NCBI GenBank assembly: GCA_029959615.1
Contig: JASCOD010000002.1
Coordinates: forward strand, 62,001-126,000
Reading direction: 5' to 3'
DNA length: 64,000 nucleotides
Source: Flavobacteriaceae bacterium PS02338
GTDB lineage: Bacteria; Bacteroidota; Bacteroidia; Sphingobacteriales; Sphingobacteriaceae
The notes beneath the pieces are model-generated. The model did no database searches. It worked only from the letters and a program-made list of their open reading frames with translations, and had not been told where the DNA came from. A program made the position numbers and the translations under genes. Each line of letters opens with the position of its first letter. Position 1 is the first letter of the stretch. Below are positions 53,099 to 61,678 of this stretch, piece after piece.

Positions 53099-53793
53099 GT
53101 TTAATGCCGCTTGCTTTTTTAATGGGTTTTTTGGGAAGTGTGCATTGTGCCGTTATGTGCGGACCAATTGTGCTGGGCTTGCCATTAGACAAAAAAAGTA
53201 GTTGGCATAATGTTTTACAGGTATTGTTGTACCAATTTGGCAGAATATCAATTTACGCTTTACTTGGCACTTTGGTTGGTTTGGTTGGCAATACGTTTGC
53301 TGTTTTTGCCAAACAAGAAACACTAAGTTTAGTTATCGGTACGCTCTTAGTAGTGTTTACAGTGGCTCAATTAAGTGGTAAATACGTTAGCGCATTTCAA
53401 AAACTGCAAAATAAAATGGTAATTCCCATTAGTAAGCTGATGGGCAAAGTTTTTAGACTTCCTTTTTGGGGCTTTTTTGCAGGTATGCTTAATGGTTTAA
53501 TTCCTTGTGGGATGGTGTATTTGGCTTTAGCCACCGCACTCAATTCTGCTAACTCTCAATCGGGAGCAAGTTTTATGTTGCTTTTCGGCTTGGGTACTAC
53601 GCCTTTAATGCTTTTCATTTCGCTAGGAGGAGTTTACTTGAAAAAATATTTCAAGTTTAACAGTCAGCAATTGATACCTTGGTTCGCACTTTTTATAGGA
53701 GCCTTATTTATTCTTCGCTCTACGAACTTAGATATTCCATTTATATCGCCACATACGCATTCTGCTTACGGAAATGTTGAGAATTGTAGGTGA
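53095..53793 (+). CDS. TauE/SafE-like (UreH-domain) membrane protein of the cco operon
   Basis: 232 residues from ATG at 53095, overlapping the ccoH stop; a longer frame from 53029 is rejected. About six spans, with SVHCAVMCGPIVLGL, LNGLIPCGMVYLAL and a final HTHS. The HC-x3-CGP and PCG motifs are conserved in cco-linked members of this family, which are suspected to help copper supply. The role is by position only. Confidence 0.8.
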   Translation: MSLMPLAFLMGFLGSVHCAVMCGPIVLGLPLDKKSSWHNVLQVLLYQFGRISIYALLGTLVGLVGNTFAVFAKQETLSLVIGTLLVVFTVAQLSGKYVSAFQKLQNKMVIPISKLMGKVFRLPFWGFFAGMLNGLIPCGMVYLALATALNSANSQSGASFMLLFGLGTTPLMLFISLGGVYLKKYFKFNSQQLIPWFALFIGALFILRSTNLDIPFISPHTHSAYGNVENCR

Positions 53794-53802
53794 AGCATTT
53801 GT

Positions 53803-53831
53803 ATAAATACGTAAAAAAAATGCGTATTTAT
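53803..53831. terminator. Possible terminator of the cco operon
   Basis: A 9-bp AT-rich stem (ATAAATACG / CGTATTTAT) with an A-rich loop, 10 bp after the stop at 53793. There is no strong T-run, so the call is weak. Confidence 0.4.
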
Positions 53832-53905
53832 CTTAAGCCAATACCTATTTTCGAGTATTCAATTTGTCTATAAAATTTTTCATATTTGTAGTATACGACT
53901 TGGGT

Positions 53906-54298
53906 ATGAATAAAAATTACGCTTCTTTCTATTTCATCCTTTTAATGGTTGCTTTGTTGTTCTCATGCGATAAAGGGAATTTAAATAAGGAATTTGGTCA
54001 ATATGCTGTTGCTATTAATTACAATGGTGATGATTTTATTGAGCTTCATTTTTTAATTGACGGTAAGGGCTGCGGTAAACTTGCTCCTGTACCAAAAGTG
54101 AACCCCAGTTATGTAGAGGACTGTAAAATGCTGGGCAAGCCAGATCAATTAACGAACATATTTGTATTAAAAGAAATTACGGTGGGAAAGCACTCGCTAG
54201 AAATAAAGACAAATGCAGGTGTTGTTATTAAAACACTAGAATTTGAAATGTTAGATAGGGAATGTGTTTTTCAGGAAACTAATATTGTATTTGATTAA
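53906..54298 (+). CDS. Small lipoprotein of unknown function
   Basis: 130 residues from MNKNYASFYF; a TTG frame start at 53864 is less likely. Lipobox in VALLFSCDKG. The mature part is beta-rich (YAVAINYNGDDFIELHFLI, KHSLEIKTN), with three more cysteines (CGKL, DCKM, RECVF). I do not recognise a family. It ends right at a bidirectional terminator. Confidence 0.6.
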   Translation: MNKNYASFYFILLMVALLFSCDKGNLNKEFGQYAVAINYNGDDFIELHFLIDGKGCGKLAPVPKVNPSYVEDCKMLGKPDQLTNIFVLKEITVGKHSLEIKTNAGVVIKTLEFEMLDRECVFQETNIVFD

Positions 54299-54299
54299 A

Positions 54300-54325
54300 A
54301 AAGGCCAACTGAGCAGTCGGCCTTT
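54300..54325. terminator. Bidirectional terminator between convergent genes
   Basis: AAAGGCC and GGCCTTT with inner ACTG/CAGT pairs, flanked by an A-run on the left and CTGTT on the right. It separates the lipoprotein gene (stop 54298) from the minus-strand signalling operon (last stop 54329). Confidence 0.85.
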
Positions 54326-54328
54326 CTG

Positions 54329-54748
54329 TTATATACCTAGTAACATAGAATGTTTATTTAACAATTCTTGCAGTTCGTTAGGGTATAGTGGCTTTTTCAA
54401 TAATTTTATTACCAGTGGATTCGCTTCTGCTTTCTTAATATCGCCAAAATCCAAAGTCGAAGATAGAATAGCGAGTCTGCAATGATCTAAAAATGGTCTA
54501 GGGAAATTTTTATAAATCTCTAAAAACTCAAAACCATCCATTTCTGGCATTTGTATATCTAGCAAAATGAAATCAGGCCATGAATTGGGTTCATCTAGAT
54601 TTTTATTAATGTAATCAATTCCTTCCGATCCCGATTGGCATAATATGATTTCCTGAAAAAAACCAGATAAATTAATTATTTTATAATTGATTTTTAGATC
54701 GATATCATTATCGTCAATCAACAACACTTTTCCTGTCTTATTTGGCAT
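54329..54748 (-). CDS. Single-domain response regulator
   Basis: 139 residues, REC domain only: LLIDDND, phosphoacceptor Asp64 in ILLDIQMPEMDGFEF, and KPLYP with the conserved Lys. No output domain, so it probably acts by protein contact or in a phosphorelay. Last gene of the minus-strand operon; it overlaps the REC-kinase gene by 11 bp. Confidence 0.88.
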   Translation of the reverse strand: MPNKTGKVLLIDDNDIDLKINYKIINLSGFFQEIILCQSGSEGIDYINKNLDEPNSWPDFILLDIQMPEMDGFEFLEIYKNFPRPFLDHCRLAILSSTLDFGDIKKAEANPLVIKLLKKPLYPNELQELLNKHSMLLGI

Positions 54749-55820
54749 TTGGTATCGTTATTTTAAAGGTTGTACCATCTTCTATATTTGAGCTAACGTT
54801 AATAGTACCATTAATCTTATCTAAAGCTTCTTTAACTATAAAAAGGCCTAGTCCACTGCCATGATGCATTTTACCTTTAAAGAACTGCATGAAAATTTTT
54901 TCTAGATGCTCTTTAAGTATGCCCATTCCATTATCATTAATGTTGATACTGGCTTTATGTTCATTTACATCAACTTCTATATTTACAGTTTTGTTAGGTT
55001 CGTTAGTTTTTTGATATTTTATGGCGTTAGAGATGAGATTACTTAATATCACTTCAATTCTGAAGGCATCACTAATGAATTTAACATTTTGGTTAATAAC
55101 TACGTTAAATTTTGTGTCTTTATCAGAGTAGGTATGCAGATCAATTAACTCTTGTATAATAAGCCCAAAATTTATTTCACTATGATCAGGAACGTCTTTT
55201 GTGTTTTTATAGTATTGTAGCGTTTTTTGGATATAGTAATCGAGCTTGTTAGAACAGGTTTCTATTAGGCCCCAATATTCACCACTCGAGTCATACAAAC
55301 CTTCCATCTTTACTAGATTTATAATTCCTATTACCGATACCAAAGGCGCTCTTAACTCGTGAGAAATGCTATAAATAAAGCGATTGAGCTCATCATTTGT
55401 TTTCTCGAGCTCCGTCATTTTATTTCGCAAATCCATTCTGCCTTTATAGGCATCGTAAGCATTTTTTATGGAGTTGTGGAGTTCTAAGTCATTCCAAGGT
55501 TTTGTGATATATCTATAAACATCTCCATGATTGATAGCATCTGCTAGCGCCTCAATGTCTGTATAGCCTGTTAGTAAAATACGTATAGGATCAGGGTGGG
55601 TTTTAACCACGCCTTTAAAGAATTCTACACCAGTGGTGTTAGGCATCTTTTGATCGGCAATAATAACATGTATATCTACATTTTGTAAGATAAGCAAACC
55701 TTCTGCCGCAGAAATTGCGGTGTATATCTCATACTGTCGTCTAAAACTAGCTCTAAAAGCTTGAAGGTTGTTTTCTTCATCATCTATATATAAGACGCGT
55801 ACAGTAGGAGTGCTAATCAT
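54738..55820 (-). CDS. REC-histidine kinase hybrid
   Basis: 360 residues. REC first (1-125; YIDDEENN, Asp56 in IIADQKMPNTTG, LLTGYTD, YITKPWN), a short coiled linker, HisKA with SISHELRAPL (His154), and HATPase (LISNAIKYQ, DNGMGI, GSGLGLFIVKEA). REC-before-kinase order suggests it takes phosphate from the neighbouring 7TM kinase and then controls its own kinase part. Start is 7 bp after the 7TM kinase stop. The REC closely resembles the divergent 61087 regulator. Confidence 0.88.
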   Translation of the reverse strand: MISTPTVRVLYIDDEENNLQAFRASFRRQYEIYTAISAAEGLLILQNVDIHVIIADQKMPNTTGVEFFKGVVKTHPDPIRILLTGYTDIEALADAINHGDVYRYITKPWNDLELHNSIKNAYDAYKGRMDLRNKMTELEKTNDELNRFIYSISHELRAPLVSVIGIINLVKMEGLYDSSGEYWGLIETCSNKLDYYIQKTLQYYKNTKDVPDHSEINFGLIIQELIDLHTYSDKDTKFNVVINQNVKFISDAFRIEVILSNLISNAIKYQKTNEPNKTVNIEVDVNEHKASININDNGMGILKEHLEKIFMQFFKGKMHHGSGLGLFIVKEALDKINGTINVSSNIEDGTTFKITIPNAK

Positions 55821-55827
55821 ATAATTG

Positions 55828-57936
55828 CTATAGTGTATTTACATGCAATATAATAATAAATTCAGTACCTTTTCCAAGCTCCGAATTAACTTCTATATGT
55901 CCCTTGTGTTTTTCCATGATGCTGAATACGATAGATAGACCTAGACCTGTACCTTTTCCAATGTCTTTGGTAGTAAAGAATGGTTCAAATATGCGATGTT
56001 TCACGTCTTCGCTCATTCCAGTACCTGTATCTTTTATGCTAACGTAAACCTTTTGATTTTCATACCAACTGTGTATGGTTAAAAATTCTTCTTCTTCCTG
56101 TACTTCCTTACTCTTTATAGCTTGTACTGCATTCGAAACCAAATTCATGAAAACTTGATTGATTTTACCCGGCATACATTCTACTTTAGGCAAATTGCCA
56201 AGATTTTTAACTACTGTAAGGTTGTCGGGAAGAGTGTTTTTAATTAAAACCAACGTAGACAAAAGCCCCTCGTTAATATCAATAGCTTTCATGTCTGTTT
56301 CATCAACACGACTGAAATTTCTTAGACTTCTAATAATTTCTGCCGTACGTTTGGCCCCCTCGCTTATACCTGCAAGGAGAGAAGTAATTTCATTGTTAAT
56401 AAAGCCTAAATCTATTTGACGTTTGTAGGCTTCTATACTTTCTATTTGGGATTTGATGTCTTTTTCAAGATCAATACTTTCATATTTTTTAATGATGTCC
56501 CTTAGATCATCAATATCTAATTGCAAAGGTTTTACATTAGAGGTTACGAAGTTGATAGGATTATTAATCTCATGTGCAATACCAGCAGTTAACTGACCTA
56601 AGGCTGCCATTTTTTCTGCATCTACTAACTGAGATTGTGTAGATTTTAAATGGTTTAGCGTTTCGTTCAAAGTTTCGTTGGCGTTTTCAAGTTCCTCCGT
56701 TCTTACTTTTACTTTACTTTCCAATACAATATTTTGTTCCCTTATTAATTTTTCATTTTCTAGGGAAGCGCTTAATGCTTGTGCTTGTGCTACTTCGTTT
56801 TCCTTTTTGAAATAATTGATCTTATCGGCAAGGGCGAATGAAAGTAAAGCGATTTCAGCAATAGTTGATATTTGAAGGATGTATGTAGTATAGCTGTTAT
56901 AAGGGATAATCTCGTAATCTTTTAAAAGAAACAAAATAACACCCGCAATTAAAATTGACCAAGCAATAAGGTAGAATCTGGCAGGTAAATATTTTTTCTT
57001 GAAGTAGATGTTTAACGCTGTATAATAGGCTAGTATACAACTTACGAGTGTGGCTATCTGCATTAAAGCGAAAAACATACTATTCTCATATAATACAGAA
57101 AGTATAAGTACAGTAATTGAAAATATCAATAACAACTTATACATGAGCGCTATTTTTGGGAGATATTCCTTTACTTTTAAAAAGCTAGTAGTGAAGAAAA
57201 TACCAAAGATGAGCGCAACCATAGAAAATATCATCACCGAGTTTTTATGAAGCCACTCGTTATCATGCCAAAAATATTTACTGGTATATCCCATAATTGA
57301 TATCTGGGTAAGCCAAGTAAATAAAATGTAGCATATGTACAAGACATAATTTCTATCTCTTACACTGAAATAGATGAAAATATGATAGATCAGCATAATC
57401 AGGATAGATCCCGTATATAAGCCGTAATTAACATCTTTAGTACTTAGATATTCGTGATTGGAAGAGATGGTTGCAAACTTAATTGGTACGATGAATATTT
57501 CTCTAGAGAGTAAATTGAGATATATTTCTGAACCGTTATTGATATAATTGTTGTCTATTTCAAAAAGCCTTACGTTACCTGTTTGGTTAGAATGAGGAAC
57601 GATTTCCGTTTCGCTTAACTGAATGGTTTTTTCTATTTTCTTTTGTTTTACATAGTAAATAGAGATATTATACAGCCTACTTTGGTCTATAATAAAAGAG
57701 TTGATTTGCTGATTATTCAGGTCAGCCGCTTTAATCCATACGTTTTTTTTTCCTAAACCAAGGTTAATGATACTGCTGTTCAGCTTCGTGGATTTCTTGT
57801 AATTGATGATCTCATTGATGCTTAACTCTTTATTGTCGGTATGATACAGGTATAAAGTTTGCGCATAGCTTACACTAATATTTGAAATAAAAAATATTAA
57901 AATAACTAAGCGGAGTAGTGCCTTTATATAGTTCAT
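55828..57936 (-). CDS. 7TM-DISM sensor histidine kinase
   Basis: 702 residues: signal peptide (to SYAQ, about residue 26), a 7TMR-DISMED2-like extracytoplasmic domain (about 30-175, NIWIKAADL-like strand), seven membrane spans (about 180-385), a long coiled coil (390-440), HisKA with GIAHEINNP (His455) and HATPase (NLVSNAVQAI, GTGMSEDV, GTGLGLSIV). DISM receptors bind carbohydrates or other small ligands. Its start overlaps the acyltransferase stop by 4 bp (ATGA), so it may sense the product of the upstream genes, by inference. Confidence 0.88.
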   Translation of the reverse strand: MNYIKALLRLVILIFFISNISVSYAQTLYLYHTDNKELSINEIINYKKSTKLNSSIINLGLGKKNVWIKAADLNNQQINSFIIDQSRLYNISIYYVKQKKIEKTIQLSETEIVPHSNQTGNVRLFEIDNNYINNGSEIYLNLLSREIFIVPIKFATISSNHEYLSTKDVNYGLYTGSILIMLIYHIFIYFSVRDRNYVLYICYILFTWLTQISIMGYTSKYFWHDNEWLHKNSVMIFSMVALIFGIFFTTSFLKVKEYLPKIALMYKLLLIFSITVLILSVLYENSMFFALMQIATLVSCILAYYTALNIYFKKKYLPARFYLIAWSILIAGVILFLLKDYEIIPYNSYTTYILQISTIAEIALLSFALADKINYFKKENEVAQAQALSASLENEKLIREQNIVLESKVKVRTEELENANETLNETLNHLKSTQSQLVDAEKMAALGQLTAGIAHEINNPINFVTSNVKPLQLDIDDLRDIIKKYESIDLEKDIKSQIESIEAYKRQIDLGFINNEITSLLAGISEGAKRTAEIIRSLRNFSRVDETDMKAIDINEGLLSTLVLIKNTLPDNLTVVKNLGNLPKVECMPGKINQVFMNLVSNAVQAIKSKEVQEEEEFLTIHSWYENQKVYVSIKDTGTGMSEDVKHRIFEPFFTTKDIGKGTGLGLSIVFSIMEKHKGHIEVNSELGKGTEFIIILHVNTL

Positions 57937-58754
57937 ATATCAAATAAATCAAAATGTAAGGTAACTTCTTGTCCTTTGGTTGTTGTTATCATCAATTCGC
58001 TCAATTTTTTATCTCTTAGTTTTTTGATAATGTCTCTTTCTTCATCTGCGGCATGTGGAAGGTTTTCTATATCCTCTATGATTAGTCCTGTAGCAGTGAG
58101 GTCTTCCGCAGGATAATAGAATTTTCCATTAACACCTAATTCTCGCAATACTCTAAAACCAACTCTTAACGAATTTCTATAAGTAGCAGGAGCGCATAAG
58201 CCCAACAATTTATCCAATTTAAGGTAATGGGCTAGTGCAATAAATGTTCTTCCTAAATGTATACTTCCAATACCCATTCCTGCAATTTCCCAGGAATTCC
58301 ATAAACCGCAAAATTCGCCGATTCCTTTGGCTGTATTTGAAGAAACCAGTTCATATATTTTTTCGTCCATGGTTCCTACTGCAGTTTCTATAGGAAGGGG
58401 ATTAACACCATTTGCTACGTGGATGCGGCCTCCAGCTAGCGCTTTGCCATCTTTCTCGGCCATTACTTGCACTACGTATACATCTGGATTAAGTACCCAA
58501 TCTATTTTTGCGGATGTGATCTGAGTGATGCCATAAATTTCTAAGACATGTGTATGCCCCTCGATAAACTTCATACAAGCAGCTCTGTCATCAACAGCTC
58601 TGAATGCTTTAAAGTACAAGTTTTTTATGGTTGAACTATGCTCTTCCAATGGAGAAAATTTTATTGTTAGACTTTCTGATAGTTCTTTCGGGAGATGCGC
58701 TAGCCTTAAAAATTCTAAACATGAACATTGATGTTTGATTTTCTGGCTTGTCAA
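57933..58754 (-). CDS. GNAT-fold, N-acyl amino acid synthase-like acyltransferase
   Basis: 273 residues. From about residue 30 the fold reads like FeeM/AHL-synthase-type GNAT: TIKFSPLEE, YFKAFRAVDDRAACMKFIEG, VYVVQVMAEKDGKALAGGRI, then AKGIGEFCGLWNSWE and a late RNSLRVGFRVLRELG. These enzymes join an acyl chain to an amine and make signal lipids; the exact substrate here is unknown. The start at 58754 lies 119 bp inside the upstream gene. No other usable start precedes the first strand, so I keep it. It overlaps the 7TM kinase by 4 bp. Confidence 0.65.
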   Translation of the reverse strand: MTSQKIKHQCSCLEFLRLAHLPKELSESLTIKFSPLEEHSSTIKNLYFKAFRAVDDRAACMKFIEGHTHVLEIYGITQITSAKIDWVLNPDVYVVQVMAEKDGKALAGGRIHVANGVNPLPIETAVGTMDEKIYELVSSNTAKGIGEFCGLWNSWEIAGMGIGSIHLGRTFIALAHYLKLDKLLGLCAPATYRNSLRVGFRVLRELGVNGKFYYPAEDLTATGLIIEDIENLPHAADEERDIIKKLRDKKLSELMITTTKGQEVTLHFDLFDI

Positions 58755-60969
58755 AAATAAGATTTAGCTCTCTTTCCGTTTTCGTTAGGTAATGTTTTCT
58801 TTCTTCAGATAAAGTTAAGCTCTTCTCTATAGAATTTTTGTAAAAAAATAGTAGCGGAACATTTAGTGGATGTATTTGAAAGCCTATAGAGGTAGCGGCA
58901 AGCCACATTTTTTCGGCTGCAATTCCACAATTTATCCAAGATGCGACATCATTATTTGGCATGGTAATTAAGCCTACAGCGGAAGAACTGGCAAATTGTT
59001 TAGTGAGTAGCCTGTTAAAAGCTCCGCCACCATTAATTACTTCCAGAAAATCGATTACTCGTCTATCGCGAAGTAATTGAATTCCTAATTGATCATTGTT
59101 GCTTAGGTCTAACGTATGGATACCTATACCATCTTCTGTAGCATTTGCTTGTTCGGCCGTCCACCGCATTTCTTTGGTGATAAAGTCTTCGTGAGCTTCG
59201 GGAATAAATATCCTCAGTAAGTCTGTAGCGGTAGCTATTTCAGCAAGAGATTCAATTTTAGAAGCATCTTTTAAAAATTTTAAGCTAGCACCTTCTGTTT
59301 GGGTTACTAATTCGGTGAGGTAATTAATCTGTTCATCAGTAATTTCCGTTTTAGGCGGACTTTTACGGTTGGTATGTCGAAGTGGTATCTGTTTTTCCAA
59401 GATGATCTCTTCTTCTGATGCTTTACCGCCGTCCGAAAAACTGAATACTGCTAAGTGTTTCGGCGCAAATTGAGGAGTCAATTTCCATTCTACCTTTAAG
59501 TTTTTCACTGCGGCCGCTAAAAGTAGATTTTCTATAGCTGAACCGATGGAAGTATAAGAAGATACAAATTGTGGATCTAGGTAGGCTAGTGCCGAACTTT
59601 CATCTAAAAACAGATGTAGTTTTTTATTTTGATAGTGCAATCTCCAAGGTTGATTGTTGCCTCCAGAAGGAGCGTTTTTAACGGCTTCAACAATATGGTC
59701 TAACTCTTCGCTAGAAAGCTCTCTCTCGCTGTCGCTTACCAGATTATCTGTCTGGGTTTCTTTAATGAAAGAATCAAGATCGCTTATTGTAAGTGGTGCG
59801 GCTACCGATTCTATTTCCTTATTATTATCTTTTTCTGTGGTAGGGTCGGCAATTAATTCATCTAAATCCAAGAAGAATCTACCCGAAATCTTTAAGCTAT
59901 TAAGTAATATTTTTCTGGAAAGGTCAGCACTTACGCCACCGCCAAAAGTTACTGCACTGGCTAATTGGGGCCAAGTTGTAATAGAAGTCATCAATTCTAA
60001 TGCAGATGCCTTCATTCTTGGAGATAGCGTCTCTAATCCAGTTACCGCAGTTATGTATGGCACTTTTTCGTCAAAGGTTTTTAGTTCTTTAAACTTATTC
60101 ATGTCTAGGTGATCAACCATGCCATGTAAAATAGATCTTTGTGGATCGAGATCAAATCTTTCAATGTCAATTGTACCACGATCACTTCCTTCCATTAAAA
60201 CAGGAATCTGAAGTTCTTTGGCGATCTTTCTGGCATTTATCTTGATATCGAAACTATCACATTCATCTATCAATAGATCTAATGTACCGTTTGCACTTAA
60301 AAAATCTCTGATGTTATCATTGGTAATGCCGCTATCATAACAAACTACCTTTAAAAATGGGTCTATCTCCGCTATTTCTCTTGCAACAATTACCGTCTTT
60401 TTAAGTGTTATATTTTGTACGCCAGTTCTGATTCTATTGATGTTACTTAAGTCTAATTCATCAAAATCAGCAATACGTAATTCTCCGAAACCACGCTCCA
60501 TCGCCAGTGTTAGCGAAACAGATTGACCAACAGACAATCCAATTACTCCAATCTTTTTGGTGGCAAGAATTTGTTGTTCCTCTTCAGTGATTTTATGCTT
60601 GTTTCTGTTGGTTCTTACAATAACAAATTCAGCTTCATCTAATAGATGTACCAGCTTGCTAGACCAAGGATAATATACCCAAACCCCGTACTCGTCACTA
60701 TTTTTTAACCTCTGTTCTACCAGATCTGTTAAATCACTTTTAGGGAGCGTTGAATTAAGTGGACTCAAGCATTTCAAAAGCTCGGCTACTTGTTCTCTAA
60801 TAGTGTCAAAAACCTGTAGTTTGCTATCTTGAGCTAGAATTTCTGAGAGCTGTATATGATCTTCATTATTGGAGAGCCTTAGGATTAAGGGCTTATATAT
60901 ATCTTTGCTTTTTTTCGTCTGCACAATGAGCGCATGCAACGGGGAGAAATCGGCTTGTTTGTTATACAT
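58636..60969 (-). CDS. E1-like (ThiF) and nitroreductase fusion, Rv1355c family
   Basis: 777 residues. Residues about 90-330 form a ThiF/MoeB-type adenylation domain (KKIGVIGLSVGQSVSLTLA, ADFDELDLSNINRI, LIDECDSFDIKINARKIA). Residues about 425-740 form a nitroreductase-like FMN domain (AVKNAPSGGNNQPWRLHY and a late EKMWLAATSIGFQIHPL). The combination is that of the Rv1355c family, whose reaction is unknown. No CxxC zinc site is seen. First gene of a five-gene operon ending in kinases; a biosynthetic role for a small molecule is inferred. Confidence 0.8.
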   Translation of the reverse strand: MYNKQADFSPLHALIVQTKKSKDIYKPLILRLSNNEDHIQLSEILAQDSKLQVFDTIREQVAELLKCLSPLNSTLPKSDLTDLVEQRLKNSDEYGVWVYYPWSSKLVHLLDEAEFVIVRTNRNKHKITEEEQQILATKKIGVIGLSVGQSVSLTLAMERGFGELRIADFDELDLSNINRIRTGVQNITLKKTVIVAREIAEIDPFLKVVCYDSGITNDNIRDFLSANGTLDLLIDECDSFDIKINARKIAKELQIPVLMEGSDRGTIDIERFDLDPQRSILHGMVDHLDMNKFKELKTFDEKVPYITAVTGLETLSPRMKASALELMTSITTWPQLASAVTFGGGVSADLSRKILLNSLKISGRFFLDLDELIADPTTEKDNNKEIESVAAPLTISDLDSFIKETQTDNLVSDSERELSSEELDHIVEAVKNAPSGGNNQPWRLHYQNKKLHLFLDESSALAYLDPQFVSSYTSIGSAIENLLLAAAVKNLKVEWKLTPQFAPKHLAVFSFSDGGKASEEEIILEKQIPLRHTNRKSPPKTEITDEQINYLTELVTQTEGASLKFLKDASKIESLAEIATATDLLRIFIPEAHEDFITKEMRWTAEQANATEDGIGIHTLDLSNNDQLGIQLLRDRRVIDFLEVINGGGAFNRLLTKQFASSSAVGLITMPNNDVASWINCGIAAEKMWLAATSIGFQIHPLNVPLLFFYKNSIEKSLTLSEERKHYLTKTERELNLIFDKPENQTSMFMFRIFKASASPERTIRKSNNKIFSIGRA

Positions 60970-61086
60970 TCTTTTGCTCTAAATATTAATTTTCGACATA
61001 AAAAGTGGTTTTTCATAGCTAAAAGACTAAATTAGTTTTTTAGAATTACAATAAAAAAGTATTTTTAACTTTTTATTAGCAGAAAA

Positions 61087-61542
61087 ATGATAGCGAATAT
61101 TCTTTACGTTGATGATGAGCCACATAATCTAAGTGCTTTTGCAGCAACTTTCCGTAGGTTGTATAAAGTTTTTACCGCAGAGTCTGCAGAAGAGGGTCGA
61201 AAGATCTTAGATGCGGAAGATATTCAGGTGATTATTACGGATCAGCGCATGCCTAAAACTACAGGTGTTGAATTTTTAGCGTCTATTTTAGAAAAGCATC
61301 CGAATCCAATTAGAATGATTTTAACTGGTTATACTGATATAGATGCTGTAATAGATGCCATTAATAAAGGTCAGGTTTATCGTTATATCCAAAAGCCTTG
61401 GATGGAAGAAGATTTGAGAATTAACATTGATAAGGCGATTGAGATATATACCCTCAGAAAAGAAAATAAAGAATTAACAGAAAAGCTTTTACTTGCTAAT
61501 CAGCAACTAGAATTTATAGCCCGTCAGAACTTACTATCTTAA
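61087..61542 (+). CDS. Response regulator with short coiled tail
   Basis: 151 residues. REC domain: ILYVDDEPHN, phosphoacceptor Asp52 in IITDQRMPKTTG, LTGYTD, YRYIQKPW. A helical tail (KENKELTEKLLLANQQLEF) follows but no output domain. Divergent from the Rv1355c operon and strikingly similar in its REC to the 54738-55820 kinase, so it is probably part of the same pathway. Confidence 0.88.
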   Translation: MIANILYVDDEPHNLSAFAATFRRLYKVFTAESAEEGRKILDAEDIQVIITDQRMPKTTGVEFLASILEKHPNPIRMILTGYTDIDAVIDAINKGQVYRYIQKPWMEEDLRINIDKAIEIYTLRKENKELTEKLLLANQQLEFIARQNLLS

Positions 61543-61678
61543 GATGGTTTAATAGGTATTTGCCGATACACTTTGCCATTTTACCGATACTTGTTTATAT
61601 TGTGCCTACTATGTAACTACTTTCAAAACTTATTGGAAGAGCAACAGCTACCTAATATGATTTCTATTGTGAAATGAA

